This document shows, piece by piece, positions 21,225-33,870 of a DNA stretch of 64,000 bases. The position numbers were made by a program, and so were the translations under genes. The stretch is from Gordionus sp. m RMFG-2023 (lineage: Eukaryota > Nematomorpha > Gordioida > Chordodea > Parachordodidae), in contig NW_027050885.1 in NCBI RefSeq assembly GCF_954871325.1, forward strand, positions 310,001 to 374,000, read 5' to 3'. Position 1 is the first letter of the stretch. Each line of letters starts with the position of its first letter. The notes beneath the pieces are model-generated. The model did not search any database. It had not been told where the DNA came from and saw only the letters and a program-made list of their open reading frames with translations.

Positions 21225-24200
21225 TGTGAAACATACGTAAAAATGCTTATCACGTGAAAATATAATAAAACCCTTTCAAGGAATTTTAAAAATATAAAAA
21301 AACTCAAGGGATATTAAGGGTTAAATCATTGAGTTAGGGTTAGGGTTAGAGGGTTAAGGTTAGGGTTAGGGTTAGGGTTAGTGTTTTAGGGTTAGGGTTA
21401 GTGTTAGATTTAGGGTTAGTAATAGTATTGAATATATAGAATATAATAAGAATAGTTAAAAATTATTTTTATAAGTTCATAAAGTATATATTAAAGTGTT
21501 TTTTATATATATATCTGAAACATACGTAAAAATGCTTATCACGCGAAAATATAATAAATCCCTTACAAGGGATTTTAAAAATATAAAAAAACTCAAGAGA
21601 TATTAAGGGTTAAATCATTCGGTTAGGGTTATGGTTAGGGGGTTAGGGTTAGGGTTAGTGTTAGGGTTAAGGTTAGTGTTAGATTTAGGGTTAGTAATAG
21701 TATTAAATATAAAGAATATAATAAGATTATTTTAAAATTATTTTTCTAAGTTCATAAAGTATATATTAAAGTGTTTTATATATATATATATGTGAAACAT
21801 ACGTAAAAATGCTTATCACGCGAAAATATAATAAATCCCATAGAAGGGATTTTAAAAATATAAAAAAACTCAAGAGATATTAAGGGTAAATCATTGGGTT
21901 AGGGTTAGGGTTAGAGGGTTAAGGTTAGGGTTAGGGTTAAGGTTTGTGTTAGATTTAGGGTTAGTAATAGTATTATATATATATAATATAAATAGAATAT
22001 TTTAAAATTATTTTTCTAAGTTCATAAAGTATATATTAAAGTGTTTTTTATATATATATCTGAAACATACGTAAAAATGCTTATCACGCGAAAATATAAT
22101 AAATCCCTTTCAAGGAATTTTAAAAATATTAAAAACTCACGAGATATTAAGGGTTAAATCATTGGGTTAGGGTTAGGGTTAGAGGTTTAAGGTTAAGGTT
22201 AGGGTTAGTGTTAGGGTTAAGGTTATTGTTAGATTTAGGGTTAGTAATAGTATTAAATATATAGAATATAATAAGATTATTTTAAAATTTATTTTCTAAG
22301 TTCATAAAGTATATATTAAAGTGTTTTATATATATTTATATGTGAAACATACGTAAAAATGCTTATCACGTGAAAATATAATAAAACCCTTTCAAGGAAT
22401 TTTAAAAATATAAAAAAACTCAAGGGATATTAAGGGTTAAATCATTGAGTTAGGGTTAGGGTTAGAGGGTTAAGGTTAGGGTTAGGGTTAGGGTTAGTGT
22501 TTTAGGGTTAGGGTTAGTGTTAGATTTAGGGTTAGTAATAGTATTGAATATATAGAATATAATAAGAATAGTTAAAAATTATTTTTATAAGTTCATAAAG
22601 TATATATTAAAGTGTTTTTTATATATATATGTGAAACATACTTAAAAATGCTTATCACGTGAAAATATAAAAAAACCCATTCAAGGAATTTTAAAAATAT
22701 AAAAAAACTCAAGGGATATTAAGGCTTAAATCATTGAGTTAGGGTTAGGGTTAGAGGGTTAAGGTTAGAGTTAGGGTTAGTGTTGGGGTTAGGGTTAGTG
22801 TTAGATTTAGGTTTAGTAATAGTATTAAATATATAGAATATAATAAGATTATTTTAAAATTATTTTTCTAAGTTCATAAAGTATATATTAGTGTTTTTTA
22901 TATATATATGTAAAACATATGTAAAAATGCTTACCACGTGAAAATATAATAAAACCCTTCAAGGGATTTTTAAAATTTAAAAAAACTCAAGAGATATTAA
23001 GGGTTAATTCATTGGGTTAGGGTTAGGGTTAGAGGGTTAAGGTTAGGGTTAGTGTTAGGGTTAGTGTTAGATATAGGGTTAGTAATAGTATTAAATATAT
23101 AGAATATAATAAGATTATTTTAAAATTATTTTTCTAAGTTCATAAAGTATATATTAAAGTGTTTTATATATATATATGTGAAACATACGTAAAAATGCTT
23201 ATCACGTAAAAATTTAATAAAATCCTTGAAAGGTATTTTAAAAATATAAAAAAACTCAAGGGATATTAAGGGTTAAATCATTGAGTTAGGGTTAGGGTTA
23301 GAGGGTTAAGAGGGTTAGTGTTAGGGTTAGTGTTTTAGGGTTAGGGTTAGTGTTAGATTTAGGGTTAGTAATAGTATTAAATATATAGAATATAATAAGA
23401 ATAGTTAAAAATTATTTTTTTAAGTTCATAAAGTATATATTAAAGTATTTTTTATATATATATGTGAAACATACGTAAAAATGTTTATCACGTGAAAATA
23501 TAATAAAACCCTTTCAAGGGATTTTAAAAATATAAAAAAACTCAAGGGATATTAAGCGTTAAATTACTGGGTTAGGGTTAGGGTTAGAGAGTTAAGGTTA
23601 TAGTTAGGGTTATTGTTAGATTTAGGGTTAGTAATAGTATTAAATATATAGAATATAATAAGATTATTTTAAAATTTATTTTCTAAGTTCATAAAGTATA
23701 TATTAAAGTGTTTTATATATATATATGTGAAACATACGTAAAAATGCTTATCACGTGAAAATATAATAAAACCCTTTCAAGGAATTTTAAAAATATAAAA
23801 AAACTCAAGGGATATTAAGGGTTAAATCATTGAGTTAGGGTTAGGGTTAGAGGGTTAAGGTTAGGGTTAGGGTTAGTGTTAGATTTATAGTTAGTAATAG
23901 TATTAAATATATAGAATATAATAAGAATAGTTAAAAATTATTTTTATAAGTTCATAAAGTATATATTAAAGTGTTTTTTATATATATATCTGAAACATAC
24001 GTAAAAATGCTTATCACGCGAAAATATAATAAATCCCTTACAAGGGATTTTAAAAATATAAAAAAACTCAAGAGATATTAAGGGTTAAATCATTGGGTTA
24101 GGGTTATGGTTAGGGGGTTAGGGTTAGGGTTAGTGTTAGGGTTAGGGTTAAGGTTAGTGTTAGATTTAGGGTTAGTAATAGTATTAAATATATAGAATAT

Positions 24201-24840
24201 AATAAGATTATTTTAAAATTATTTTTCTAAGTTCATAAAGTATATATTAAAGTGTTTTATATATATATATGTGAAACATACGTAAAAATGCTTATCACGC
24301 GAAAATATAATTAATCCCTTACAAGGGATTTTAAAAATAACTAAAAACTCAAGAGATATTAAGGGTTAAATCATTGAGTTAGGGTTAGGGTTAGAGGGTT
24401 AAAGTTAGAGTTAGGGTTAGTGTTGGGGTTAGGGTTAGGGTTAGTGTTAGATTTAGGTTTAGTAATAGTATTAAATATATAGAATATAATAAGATTATTT
24501 TAAAATTATTTTTCTAAGTTCATAAAGTATATATTAGTGTTTTTTATATATATATGTGAAACATATGTAAAAATGCTTATCACGTGAAAATATAATAAAA
24601 CCCTTCAAGGGATTTTTAAAATTTAAAAAAACTCAAGAGATATTAAGGGTTAAATCATTGAGTTAGGGTTAGAGGGTTAAGGTTAGGGTTAGTGTTAGGG
24701 TTAGTGTTAGGGTTAGTGTTAGGGTTAGTGTTAGATATAGGGTTAGTAATAGTATTAAATATATAGAATATAATAAGATTATTTTAAAATTATTTTTCTA
24801 ACTTCATAATGTATATATTATAGTGTTTTTTATATATATA

Positions 24841-25179
24841 TGTGAAATATAAGTAAAAATGCTTATCACGTAAAAATTTAATAAAATCCTTTAAAGGGAT
24901 TTTAAACGTTAAACCATCATAACCTAATAAACACCTTCTAGTAGGTAAAATATAAAAAAACTCAAGGGATATTAAGGGTTAAATATTTGGGTTAGGGTTA
25001 AGGTTAGTAAATGTTTAAAATATATAGAATATATTAAATCATTTTAAAATTATTTTTCAAGGTATCTAGTTTAAAGAACTATAGGAATTAATCTCTTTTA
25101 AGACATTATATATTATTAGTAAATTAATAAATAATAGTAAGTTTTTAAAGTAAATATTAAAGTGTTTTTTATATATATA
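24841..25179 (+). repeat. L monomer 7
   Basis: Haplotype CTTATCACGT / CAAGG / AGTTTTT, ending ATATATATCTG. One regular monomer separates it from L8. Confidence 0.9.
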
Positions 25180-25466
25180 TCTGAAACATACGTAAAAATG
25201 CTTATCACGCGAAAATATAATAAATCCCTTAGAAGGGATTTTAAAATTATAAAAAAACTTAAGAGATATTAAGGGTTAAATCATTGCGTTACGGTTAGGG
25301 TTATAGGGTTAAGGTTAGGGTTAGGGTTAGTGTTAGGGTTAGGGTTAAGGTTAGTGTTAGATTTAGGGTTAGTAATAGTATTAAATATATAGAATATAAT
25401 AAGATTATTTTGAAATTATTTTTCTAAGTTCATAAAGTATATATTATAGTGTTTTTTATATATATA

Positions 25467-25804
25467 TGTGAAATATAAGTAAAAATGCTATCACGTAAAA
25501 ATTTAATAAAATCCTTTAAAGGGATTTTAAACGTTAAACCATCATAACCTAATAAACACCTTCTAGTAGGTAAAATATAAAAAAACTCAAGGGATATTAA
25601 GGGTTAAATATTTGGGTTAGGGTTAAGGTTAGTAAATGTTTAAAATATATAGAATATATTAAATCATTTTAAAATTATTTTTCAAGGTATCTAGTTTAAA
25701 GAACTATAGGAATTAATCTCTTTTAAGACATTATATATTATTAGTAAATTAATAAATAATAGTAAGTTTTTAAAGTAAATATTAAAGTGTTTTTTATATA
25801 AATA
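25467..25804 (+). repeat. L monomer 8 (mosaic)
   Basis: 338 bp. Haplotype GCTATCACGT / CAAGG / AGTTTTT, but ending TATAAATATCTG; its partner at 38120 has AGTTCTT. Confidence 0.9.
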
Positions 25805-27766
25805 TCTGAAACATACGTAAAAATGCTTATCACGCGAAAATATAATAAATCCCTTAGAAGGGATTTTAAAATTATAAAAAAACTCAAGAGATATTAAGGG
25901 TTAAATCATTGCGTTACGGTTAGGGTTATAGGGTTAAGGTTAGGGTTAGGGTTAGTGTTAGGGTTAGGGTTAAGGTTAGTGTTAGATTTAGGGTTAGTAA
26001 TAGTATTAAATATATAGAATATAATAAGATTATTTTAAAATTATTTTTCTAAGTTCATAAAGTATATATTAAAGTGTTTTATATATATATATATGTGAAA
26101 CATACGTAAAAATGCTTATCACGCGAAAATATAATAAATCCCATAGAAGGGATTTTAAAAATATAAAAAAACTCAAGAGATATTAAGGGTAAATTATTGG
26201 GTTAGGGTTAGGGTTAGAGGGTTTAGGTAGGTTAGGGTTAAGGTTTGTGTTAGATTTAGGGTTAGTAATAGTATTATATATATATAATATAAATAGAATA
26301 TTTTAAAATTATTTTTCTAAGTTCATAAAGTATATATTAAAGTGTATTTTATATATATATCTGAAACATACGTAAAAATGCTTATCACGCGAAAATATAA
26401 TAAATCCCTTTCAAGGAATTTTAAAAATATTAAAAACTCACGAGATATTAAGGGTTAAATCATTGGGTTAGGGTTAGGGTTAGAGGTTTAAGGTTAAGGT
26501 TAGGGTTAGTGTTAGGGTTAGGGTTAAGGTTAGTGTTAGATTTAGGGTTAGTAATAGTATTAAATATATAGAATATAATAAGAATAGTTAAAAATTATTT
26601 TTATAAGTTCATAAAGTATATATTAAAGTGTTTTTTATATATATATCTGAAACATACGTAAAAATGCTTATCACGCGAAAATATAATAAATCCCTTACAA
26701 GGGATTTTAAAAATATAAAAAAACTCAAGAGATATTAAGGGTTAAATCATTGGGTTAGGGTTATGGTTAGGGGGTTAGGGTTAGGGTTAGTGTTAGGGTT
26801 AGGGTTAAGGTTAGTGTTAGATTTAGGGTTAGTAATAGTATTAAATATATAGAATATAATAAGATTATTTTAAAATTATTTTTCTAAGTTCATAAAGTAT
26901 ATATTAAAGTGTTTTATATATATATATGTGAAACATACGTAAAAATGCTTATCACGCGAAAATATAATTAATCCCTTACAAGGGATTTTAAAAATAACTA
27001 AAAACTCAAGAGATATTAAGGGTTAAATCATTGCGTTAGGGTTAGGGTTAGATGGTTAAGGTTAGGGTTAGGGTTAGTGTTAGGGTTAGGGTTAGAGTTA
27101 GTGTTAGATTTAGGGTTAGTAATAGTATTAAATATATAGAATATAATAAGATTATTTTAAAAATATTTTTCTAAGTTCATAAAGCATATATTAAAGTGTT
27201 TTATATATATATATGTGAAACATACGTAAAAATGCTTATCACGTGAAAATATAATAAAACCCATTCAAGGAATTTTAAAAATATAAAAAAACTCAAGGGA
27301 TATTAAGCCTTAAATCATTGAGTTAGGGTTAGGGTTAGAGGGTTAAAGTTAGAGTTAGGGTTAGTGTTGGGGTTAGGGTTAGTGTTAGATTTAGGTTTAG
27401 TAATAGTATTAAATATATAGAATATAATAAGATTATTTTAAAATTATTTTTCTAAGTTCATAAAGTATATATTAGTGTTTTTTATATATATATGTGAAAC
27501 ATATGTAAAAATGCTTATCACGTGAAAATATAATAAAACCCTTCAAGGGATTTTTAAAATTTAAAAAAACTCAAGAGATATTAAGGGTTAAATCATTGAG
27601 TTAGGGTTAGAGGGTTAAGGTTAGGGTTAGTGTTAGGGTTAGTGTTAGGGTTAGTGTTAGATATAGGGTTAGTAATAGTATTAAATATATAGAATATAAT
27701 AAGATTATTTTAAAATTATTTTTCTAAGTTCATAATGTATATATTATAGTGTTTTTTATATATATA

Positions 27767-28105
27767 TGTGAAATATAAGTAAAAATGCTTATCACGTAAA
27801 AATTTAATAAAATCCTTTAAAGGGATTTTAAACGTTAAACCATCATAACCTAATAAACACCTTCTAGTAGGTAAAATATAAAAAAACTCAAGGGATATTA
27901 AGGGTTAAATATTTGGGTTAGGGTTAAGGTTAGTAAATGTTTAAAATATATAGAATATATTAAATCATTTTAAAATTATTTTTCAAGGTATCTAGTTTAA
28001 AGAACTATAGGAATTAATCTCTTTTAAGACATTATATATTATTAGTAAATTAATAAATAATAGTAAGTTTTTAAAGTAAATATTAAAGTGTTTTTTATAT
28101 ATATA
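27767..28105 (+). repeat. L monomer 9
   Basis: Haplotype CTTATCACGT / CAAGG / AGTTTTT, ending ATATATATCTG. Exactly 2926 bp right of L7. Confidence 0.9.
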
Positions 28106-28392
28106 TCTGAAACATACGTAAAAATGCTTATCACGCGAAAATATAATAAATCCCTTAGAAGGGATTTTAAAATTATAAAAAAACTTAAGAGATATTAAGG
28201 GTTAAATCATTGCGTTACGGTTAGGGTTATAGGGTTAAGGTTAGGGTTAGGGTTAGTGTTAGGGTTAGGGTTAAGGTTAGTGTTAGATTTAGGGTTAGTA
28301 ATAGTATTAAATATATAGAATATAATAAGATTATTTTGAAATTATTTTTCTAAGTTCATAAAGTATATATTATAGTGTTTTTTATATATATA

Positions 28393-28730
28393 TGTGAAAT
28401 ATAAGTAAAAATGCTATCACGTAAAAATTTAATAAAATCCTTTAAAGGGATTTTAAACGTTAAACCATCATAACCTAATAAACACCTTCTAGTAGGTAAA
28501 ATATAAAAAAACTCAAGGGATATTAAAGGTTAAATATTTGGGTTAGGGTTAAGGTTAGTAAATGTTTAAAATATATAGAATATATTAAATCATTTTAAAA
28601 TTATTTTTCAACGTATCTAGTTTAAAGAACTATAGGAATTAATCTCTTTTAAGACATTATATATTATTAGTAAATTAATAAATAATAGTAAGTTCTTAAA
28701 GTAAATATTAAAGTGTTTTTTATATAAATA
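28393..28730 (+). repeat. L monomer 10
   Basis: 338 bp. Haplotype GCTATCACGT / ATTAAAGGTTAAAT / CAACG / AGTTCTT, ending TATAAATATCTG. Confidence 0.9.
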
Positions 28731-29832
28731 TCTGAAACATACGTAAAAATGCTTATCACGCGAAAATATAATAAATCCCTTAGAAGGGATTTTAAAATTA
28801 TAAAAAAACTCAAGAGATATTAAGGGTTAAATCATTGCGTTACGGTTAGGGTTATAGGGTTAAGGTTAGGGTTAGGGTTAGTGTTAGGGTTAGGGTTAAG
28901 GTTAGTGTTAGATTTAGGGTTAGTAATAGTATTAAATATATAGAATATAATAAGATTATTTTAAAATTATTTTTCTAAGTTCATAAAGTATATATTAAAG
29001 TGTTTTATATATATATATATGTGAAACATACGTAAAAATGCTTATCACGCGAAAATATAATAAATCCCATAGAAGGGATTTTAAAAATATAAAAAAACTC
29101 AAGAGATATTAAGGGTAAATTATTGGGTTAGGGTTAGGGTTAGAGGGTTTAGGTAGGTTAGGGTTAAGGTTTGTGTTAGATTTAGGGTTAGTAATAGTAT
29201 TATATATATATAATATAAATAGAATATTTTAAAATTATTTTTCTAAGTTCATAAAGTATATATTAAAGTGTATTTTATATATATATCTGAAACATACGTA
29301 AAAATGCTTATCACGCGAAAATATAATAAATCCCTTTCAAGGAATTTTAAAAATATTAAAAACTCACGAGATATTAAGGGTTAAATCATTGGGTTAGGGT
29401 TAGGGTTAGAGGTTTAAGGTTAAGGTTAGGGTTAGTGTTAGGGTTAGGGTTAAGGTTAGTGTTAGATTTAGGGTTAGTAATAGTATTAAATATATAGAAT
29501 ATAATAAGATTAATTTAAAATTATTTTTCTAAGTTCATAAAGCATATATTAAAGTGTTTTATATATATATATGTGAAACATACGTAAAAATGCTTATCAC
29601 GTGAAAATATAAAAAAACCCATTCAAGGAATTTTAAAAATATAAAAAAACTCAAGGGATATTAAGGCTTAAATCATTGAGTTAGGGTTAGGGTTAGAGGG
29701 TTAAGGTTAGAGTTAGGGTTAGTGTTAGATTTAGGTTTAGTAATAGTATTAAATATATAGAATATAATAAGATTATTTTAAAATTATTTTTCTAAGTTCA
29801 TAAAGTATATATTAGTGTTTTTTATATATATA

Positions 29833-29990
29833 TGTAAAACATATGTAAAAATGCTTACCACGTGAAAATATAATAAAACCCTTCAAGGGGTTAGTAATAG
29901 TATTAAATATATAGAATATAATAAGATTATTTTAAAATTTATTTTCTAATTTCATAAAGTATATATTAAAGTGTTTTATATATATTTATA
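29833..29990 (+). repeat. Truncated 158 bp monomer, copy 2
   Basis: Same join as at 21067. The tail reads CTAATTTCAT, a change shared with the copies at 42486, 48171 and 52352. Confidence 0.92.
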
Positions 29991-30673
29991 TGTGAAACAT
30001 ACGTAAAAATGCTTATCACGTGAAAATATAATAAAACCCTTTCAAGGAATTTTAAAAATATAAAAAAACTCAAGGGATATTAAGGGTTAAATCATTGAGT
30101 TAGGGTTAGGGTTAGAGGGTTAAGGTTAGGGTTAGGGTTAGGGTTAGTGTTTTAGGGTTAGGGTTAGTGTTAGATTTAGGGTTAGTAATAGTATTGAATA
30201 TATAGAATATAATAAGAATAGTTAAAAATTATTTTTATAAGTTCATAAAGTATATATTAAAGTGTTTTTTATATATATATCTGAAACATACGTAAAAATG
30301 CTTATCACGCGAAAATATAATAAATCCCTTACAAGGGATTTTAAAAATATAAAAAAACTCAAGAGATATTAAGGGTTAAATCATTCGGTTAGGGTTATGG
30401 TTAGGGGGTTAGGGTTAGGGTTAGTGTTAGGGTTAAGGTTAGTGTTAGATTTAGGGTTAGTAATAGTATTAAATATATAGAATATAATAAGATTATTTTA
30501 AAATTATTTTTCTAAGTTCATAAAGTATATATTAAAGTGTTTTATATATATATATATGTGAAACATACGTAAAAATGCTTATCACGCGAAAATATAATAA
30601 ATCCCATAGAAGGGATTTTAAAAATATAAAAAAACTCAAGAGATATTAAGGGTAAATCATTGGGTTAGGGTTA

Positions 30674-30731
30674 GGGTTAGAGGGTTAAGGTTAGGGTTAG
30701 GGTTAGAGGGTTAAGGTTAGGGTTAGGGTTA
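30674..30731 (+). repeat. Duplicated GGTTAAGG stretch within a telomere-like block
   Basis: In the monomer at 30557 a stretch reading AGAGGGTTAAGGTTAGGG is repeated in tandem, giving a 294 bp monomer against 268 bp for its relatives (26 bp more). The same duplication is in the monomers at 43210, 48883 and 53070, so it predates the super-HOR and 12-monomer copies and marks their common lineage. Confidence 0.8.
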
Positions 30732-31273
30732 AGGTTTGTGTTAGATTTAGGGTTAGTAATAGTATTATATATATATAATATAAATAGAATATTTTAAAAT
30801 TATTTTTCTAAGTTCATAAAGTATATATTAAAGTGTTTTTTATATATATATCTGAAACATACGTAAAAATGCTTATCACGCGAAAATATAATAAATCCCT
30901 TTCAAGGAATTTTAAAAATATTAAAAACTCACGAGATATTAAGGGTTAAATCATTGGGTTAGGGTTAGGGTTAGGGTTAGAGGTTTAAGGTTAAGGTTAG
31001 GGTTAGTGTTAGGGTTAAGGTTAGTGTTAGATTTAGGGTTAGTAATAGTATTAAATATATAGAATATAATAAGATTATTTTAAAATTTATTTTCTAAGTT
31101 CATAAAGTATATATTAAAGTGTTTTATATATATTTATATGTGAAACATACGTAAAAATGCTTATCACGTGAAAATATAATAAAACCCTTTCAAGGAATTT
31201 TAAAAATATAAAAAAACTCAAGGGATATTAAGGGTTAAATCATTGAGTTAGGGTTAGGGTTAGAGGGTTAAGG

Positions 31274-31297
31274 TTAGGGTTAGGGTTAGGGTTAGGG
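31274..31297 (+). repeat. Four perfect TTAGGG units
   Basis: A four-unit run in the monomer at 31139 (super-HOR copy 1). Confidence 0.85.
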
Positions 31298-32271
31298 TTA
31301 GTGTTTTAGGGTTAGGGTTAGTGTTAGATTTAGGGTTAGTAATAGTATTGAATATATAGAATATAATAAGAATAGTTAAAAATTATTTTTATAAGTTCAT
31401 AAAGTATATATTAAAGTGTTTTTTATATATATATGTGAAACATACGTAAAAATGCTTATCACGTGAAAATATAAAAAAACCCATTCAAAGAATTTTAAAA
31501 ATATAAAAAAACTCAAGGGATATTAAGGCTTAAATCATTGAGTTAGGGTTAGGGTTAGAGGGTTAAAGTTAGAGTTAGGGTTAGTGTTGGGGTTAGGGTT
31601 AGTGTTAGATTTAGGTTTAGTAATAGTATTAAATATATAGAATATAATAAGATTATTTTAAAATTATTTTTCTAAGTTCATAAAGTATATATTAGTGTTT
31701 TTTATATATATATGTAAAACATATGTAAAAATGCTTACCACGTAAAAATATAATAAAACCCTTCAAGGGATTTTTAAAATTTAAAAAAACTCAAGAGATA
31801 TTAAGGGTTAATTCATTGGGTTAGGGTTAGGGTTAGAGGGTTAAGGTTAGGGTTAGTGTTAGGGTTAGTGTTAGATATAGGGTTAGTAATAGTATTAAAT
31901 ATATAGAATATAATAAGATTATTTTAAAATTATTTTTCTAAGTTCATAAAGTATATATTAAAGTGTTTTATATATATATATGTGAAACATACGTAAAAAT
32001 GCTTATCACGTAAAAATTTAATAAAATCCTTGAAAGGTATTTTAAAAATATAAAAAAACTCAAGGGATATTAAGGGTTAAATCATTGAGTTAGGGTTAGG
32101 GTTAGAGGGGGTTAGAGGGTTAAGGTTAGGGTTAGTGTTAGAGTTAGTGTTAGGGTTAGTGTTAGATATAGGGTTAGTAATAGTATTAAATATATAGAAT
32201 ATAATAAGATTATTTTAAAATTATTTTTCTAAGTTCATAATGTATATATTATAGTGTTTTTTATATATATA

Positions 32272-32610
32272 TGTGAAATATAAGTAAAAATGCTTATCAC
32301 TTAAAAATTTAATAAAATCCTTTAAAGGGATTTTAAACGTTAAACCATCATAACCTAATAAACACCTTCTAGTAGGTAAAATATAAAAAAACTCAAGGGA
32401 TATTAAGGGTTAAATATTTGGGTTAGGGTTAAGGTTAGTAAATGTTTAAAATATATAGAATATATTAAATCATTTTAAAATTATTTTTCAAGGTATCTAG
32501 TTTAAAGAACTATAGGAATTAATCTCTTTTAAGACATTATATATTATTAGTAAATTAATAAATAATAGTAAGTTCTTAAAGTAAATATTAAAGTGTTTTT
32601 TATATAAATA
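32272..32610 (+). repeat. L monomer 11, first monomer of super-HOR copy 2 (mosaic)
   Basis: Haplotype CTTATCACTTAAAA / CAAGG in its 5' and middle parts, but AGTTCTT and TATAAATATCTG at the 3' end. A class switch therefore lies inside this monomer, at the join of the two super-HOR copies. Confidence 0.9.
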
Positions 32611-33712
32611 TCTGAAACATACGTAAAAATGCTTATCACGCGAAAATATAATAAATCCCTTAGAAGGGATTTTAAAATTATAAAAAAACTCAAGAGATAT
32701 TAAGGGTTAAATCATTGCGTTACGGTTAGGGTTATAGGGTTAAGGTTAGGGTTAGGGTTAGTGTTAGGGTTAGGGTTAAGGTTAGTGTTAGATTTAGGGT
32801 TAGTAATAGTATTAAATATATAGAATATAATAAGATTATTTTAAAATTATTTTTCTAAGTTCATAAAGTATATATTAAAGTGTTTTATATATATATATAT
32901 GTGAAACATACGTAAAAATGCTTATCACGCGAAAATATAATAAATCCCATAGAAGGGATTTTAAAAATATAAAAAAACTCAAGAGATATTAAGGGTAAAT
33001 TATTGGGTTAGGGTTAGGGTTAGAGGGTTTAGGTAGGTTAGGGTTAAGGTTTGTGTTAGATTTAGGGTTAGTAATAGTATTATATATATATAATATAAAT
33101 AGAATATTTTAAAATTATTTTTCTAAGTTCATAAAGTATATATTAAAGTGTATTTTATATATATATCTGAAACATACGTAAAAATGCTTATCACGCGAAA
33201 ATATAATAAATCCCTTTCAAGGAATTTTAAAAATATTAAAAACTCACGAGATATTAAGGGTTAAATCATTGGGTTAGGGTTAGGGTTAGAGGTTTAAGGT
33301 TAAGGTTAGGGTTAGTGTTAGGGTTAGGGTTAAGGTTAGTGTTAGATTTAGGGTTAGTAATAGTATTAAATATATAGAATATAATAAGATTAATTTAAAA
33401 TTATTTTTCTAAGTTCATAAAGCATATATTAAAGTGTTTTATATATATATATGTGAAACATACGTAAAAATGCTTATCACGTGAAAATATAAAAAAACCC
33501 ATTCAAGGAATTTTAAAAATATAAAAAAACTCAAGGGATATTAAGGCTTAAATCATTGAGTTAGGGTTAGGGTTAGAGGGTTAAGGTTAGAGTTAGGGTT
33601 AGTGTTAGATTTAGGTTTAGTAATAGTATTAAATATATAGAATATAATAAGATTATTTTAAAATTATTTTTCTAAGTTCATAAAGTATATATTAGTGTTT
33701 TTTATATATATA

Positions 33713-33870
33713 TGTAAAACATATGTAAAAATGCTTACCACGTGAAAATATAATAAAACCCTTCAAGGGGTTAGTAATAGTATTAAATATATAGAATATA
33801 ATAAGATTATTTTAAAATTTATTTTCTAAGTTCATAAAGTATATATTAAAGTGTTTTATATATATTTATA
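33713..33870 (+). repeat. Truncated 158 bp monomer, copy 3
   Basis: Same join; tail CTAAGTTCAT, as at 21067 and 61673. Confidence 0.92.

Larger units (their letters stand above)
19627..32271 (+). repeat. 45-monomer super-HOR, copy 1 (12,645 bp)
   Basis: Monomer starts: 19627 (L), 19965, 20254, 20520, 20806, 21067 (158 bp), 21225, 21514, 21791, 22059, 22341, 22630, 22909, 23177, 23463, 23726, 23989, 24270, 24555, 24841 (L), 25180, 25467 (L), 25805, 26094, 26360, 26646, 26927, 27214, 27493, 27767 (L), 28106, 28393 (L), 28731, 29020, 29286, 29572, 29833 (158 bp), 29991, 30280, 30557, 30851, 31139, 31434, 31713, 31981. The order of all 45 monomer types and nearly every length is repeated in 32272-44924. 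The net 8 bp difference is accounted for by one base in the first L, one GGGTTA in the 22059 monomer and one base in the 23177 monomer. Inside it, 24841-26645 and 27767-29571 are a nested pair 2926 bp apart. Confidence 0.92.
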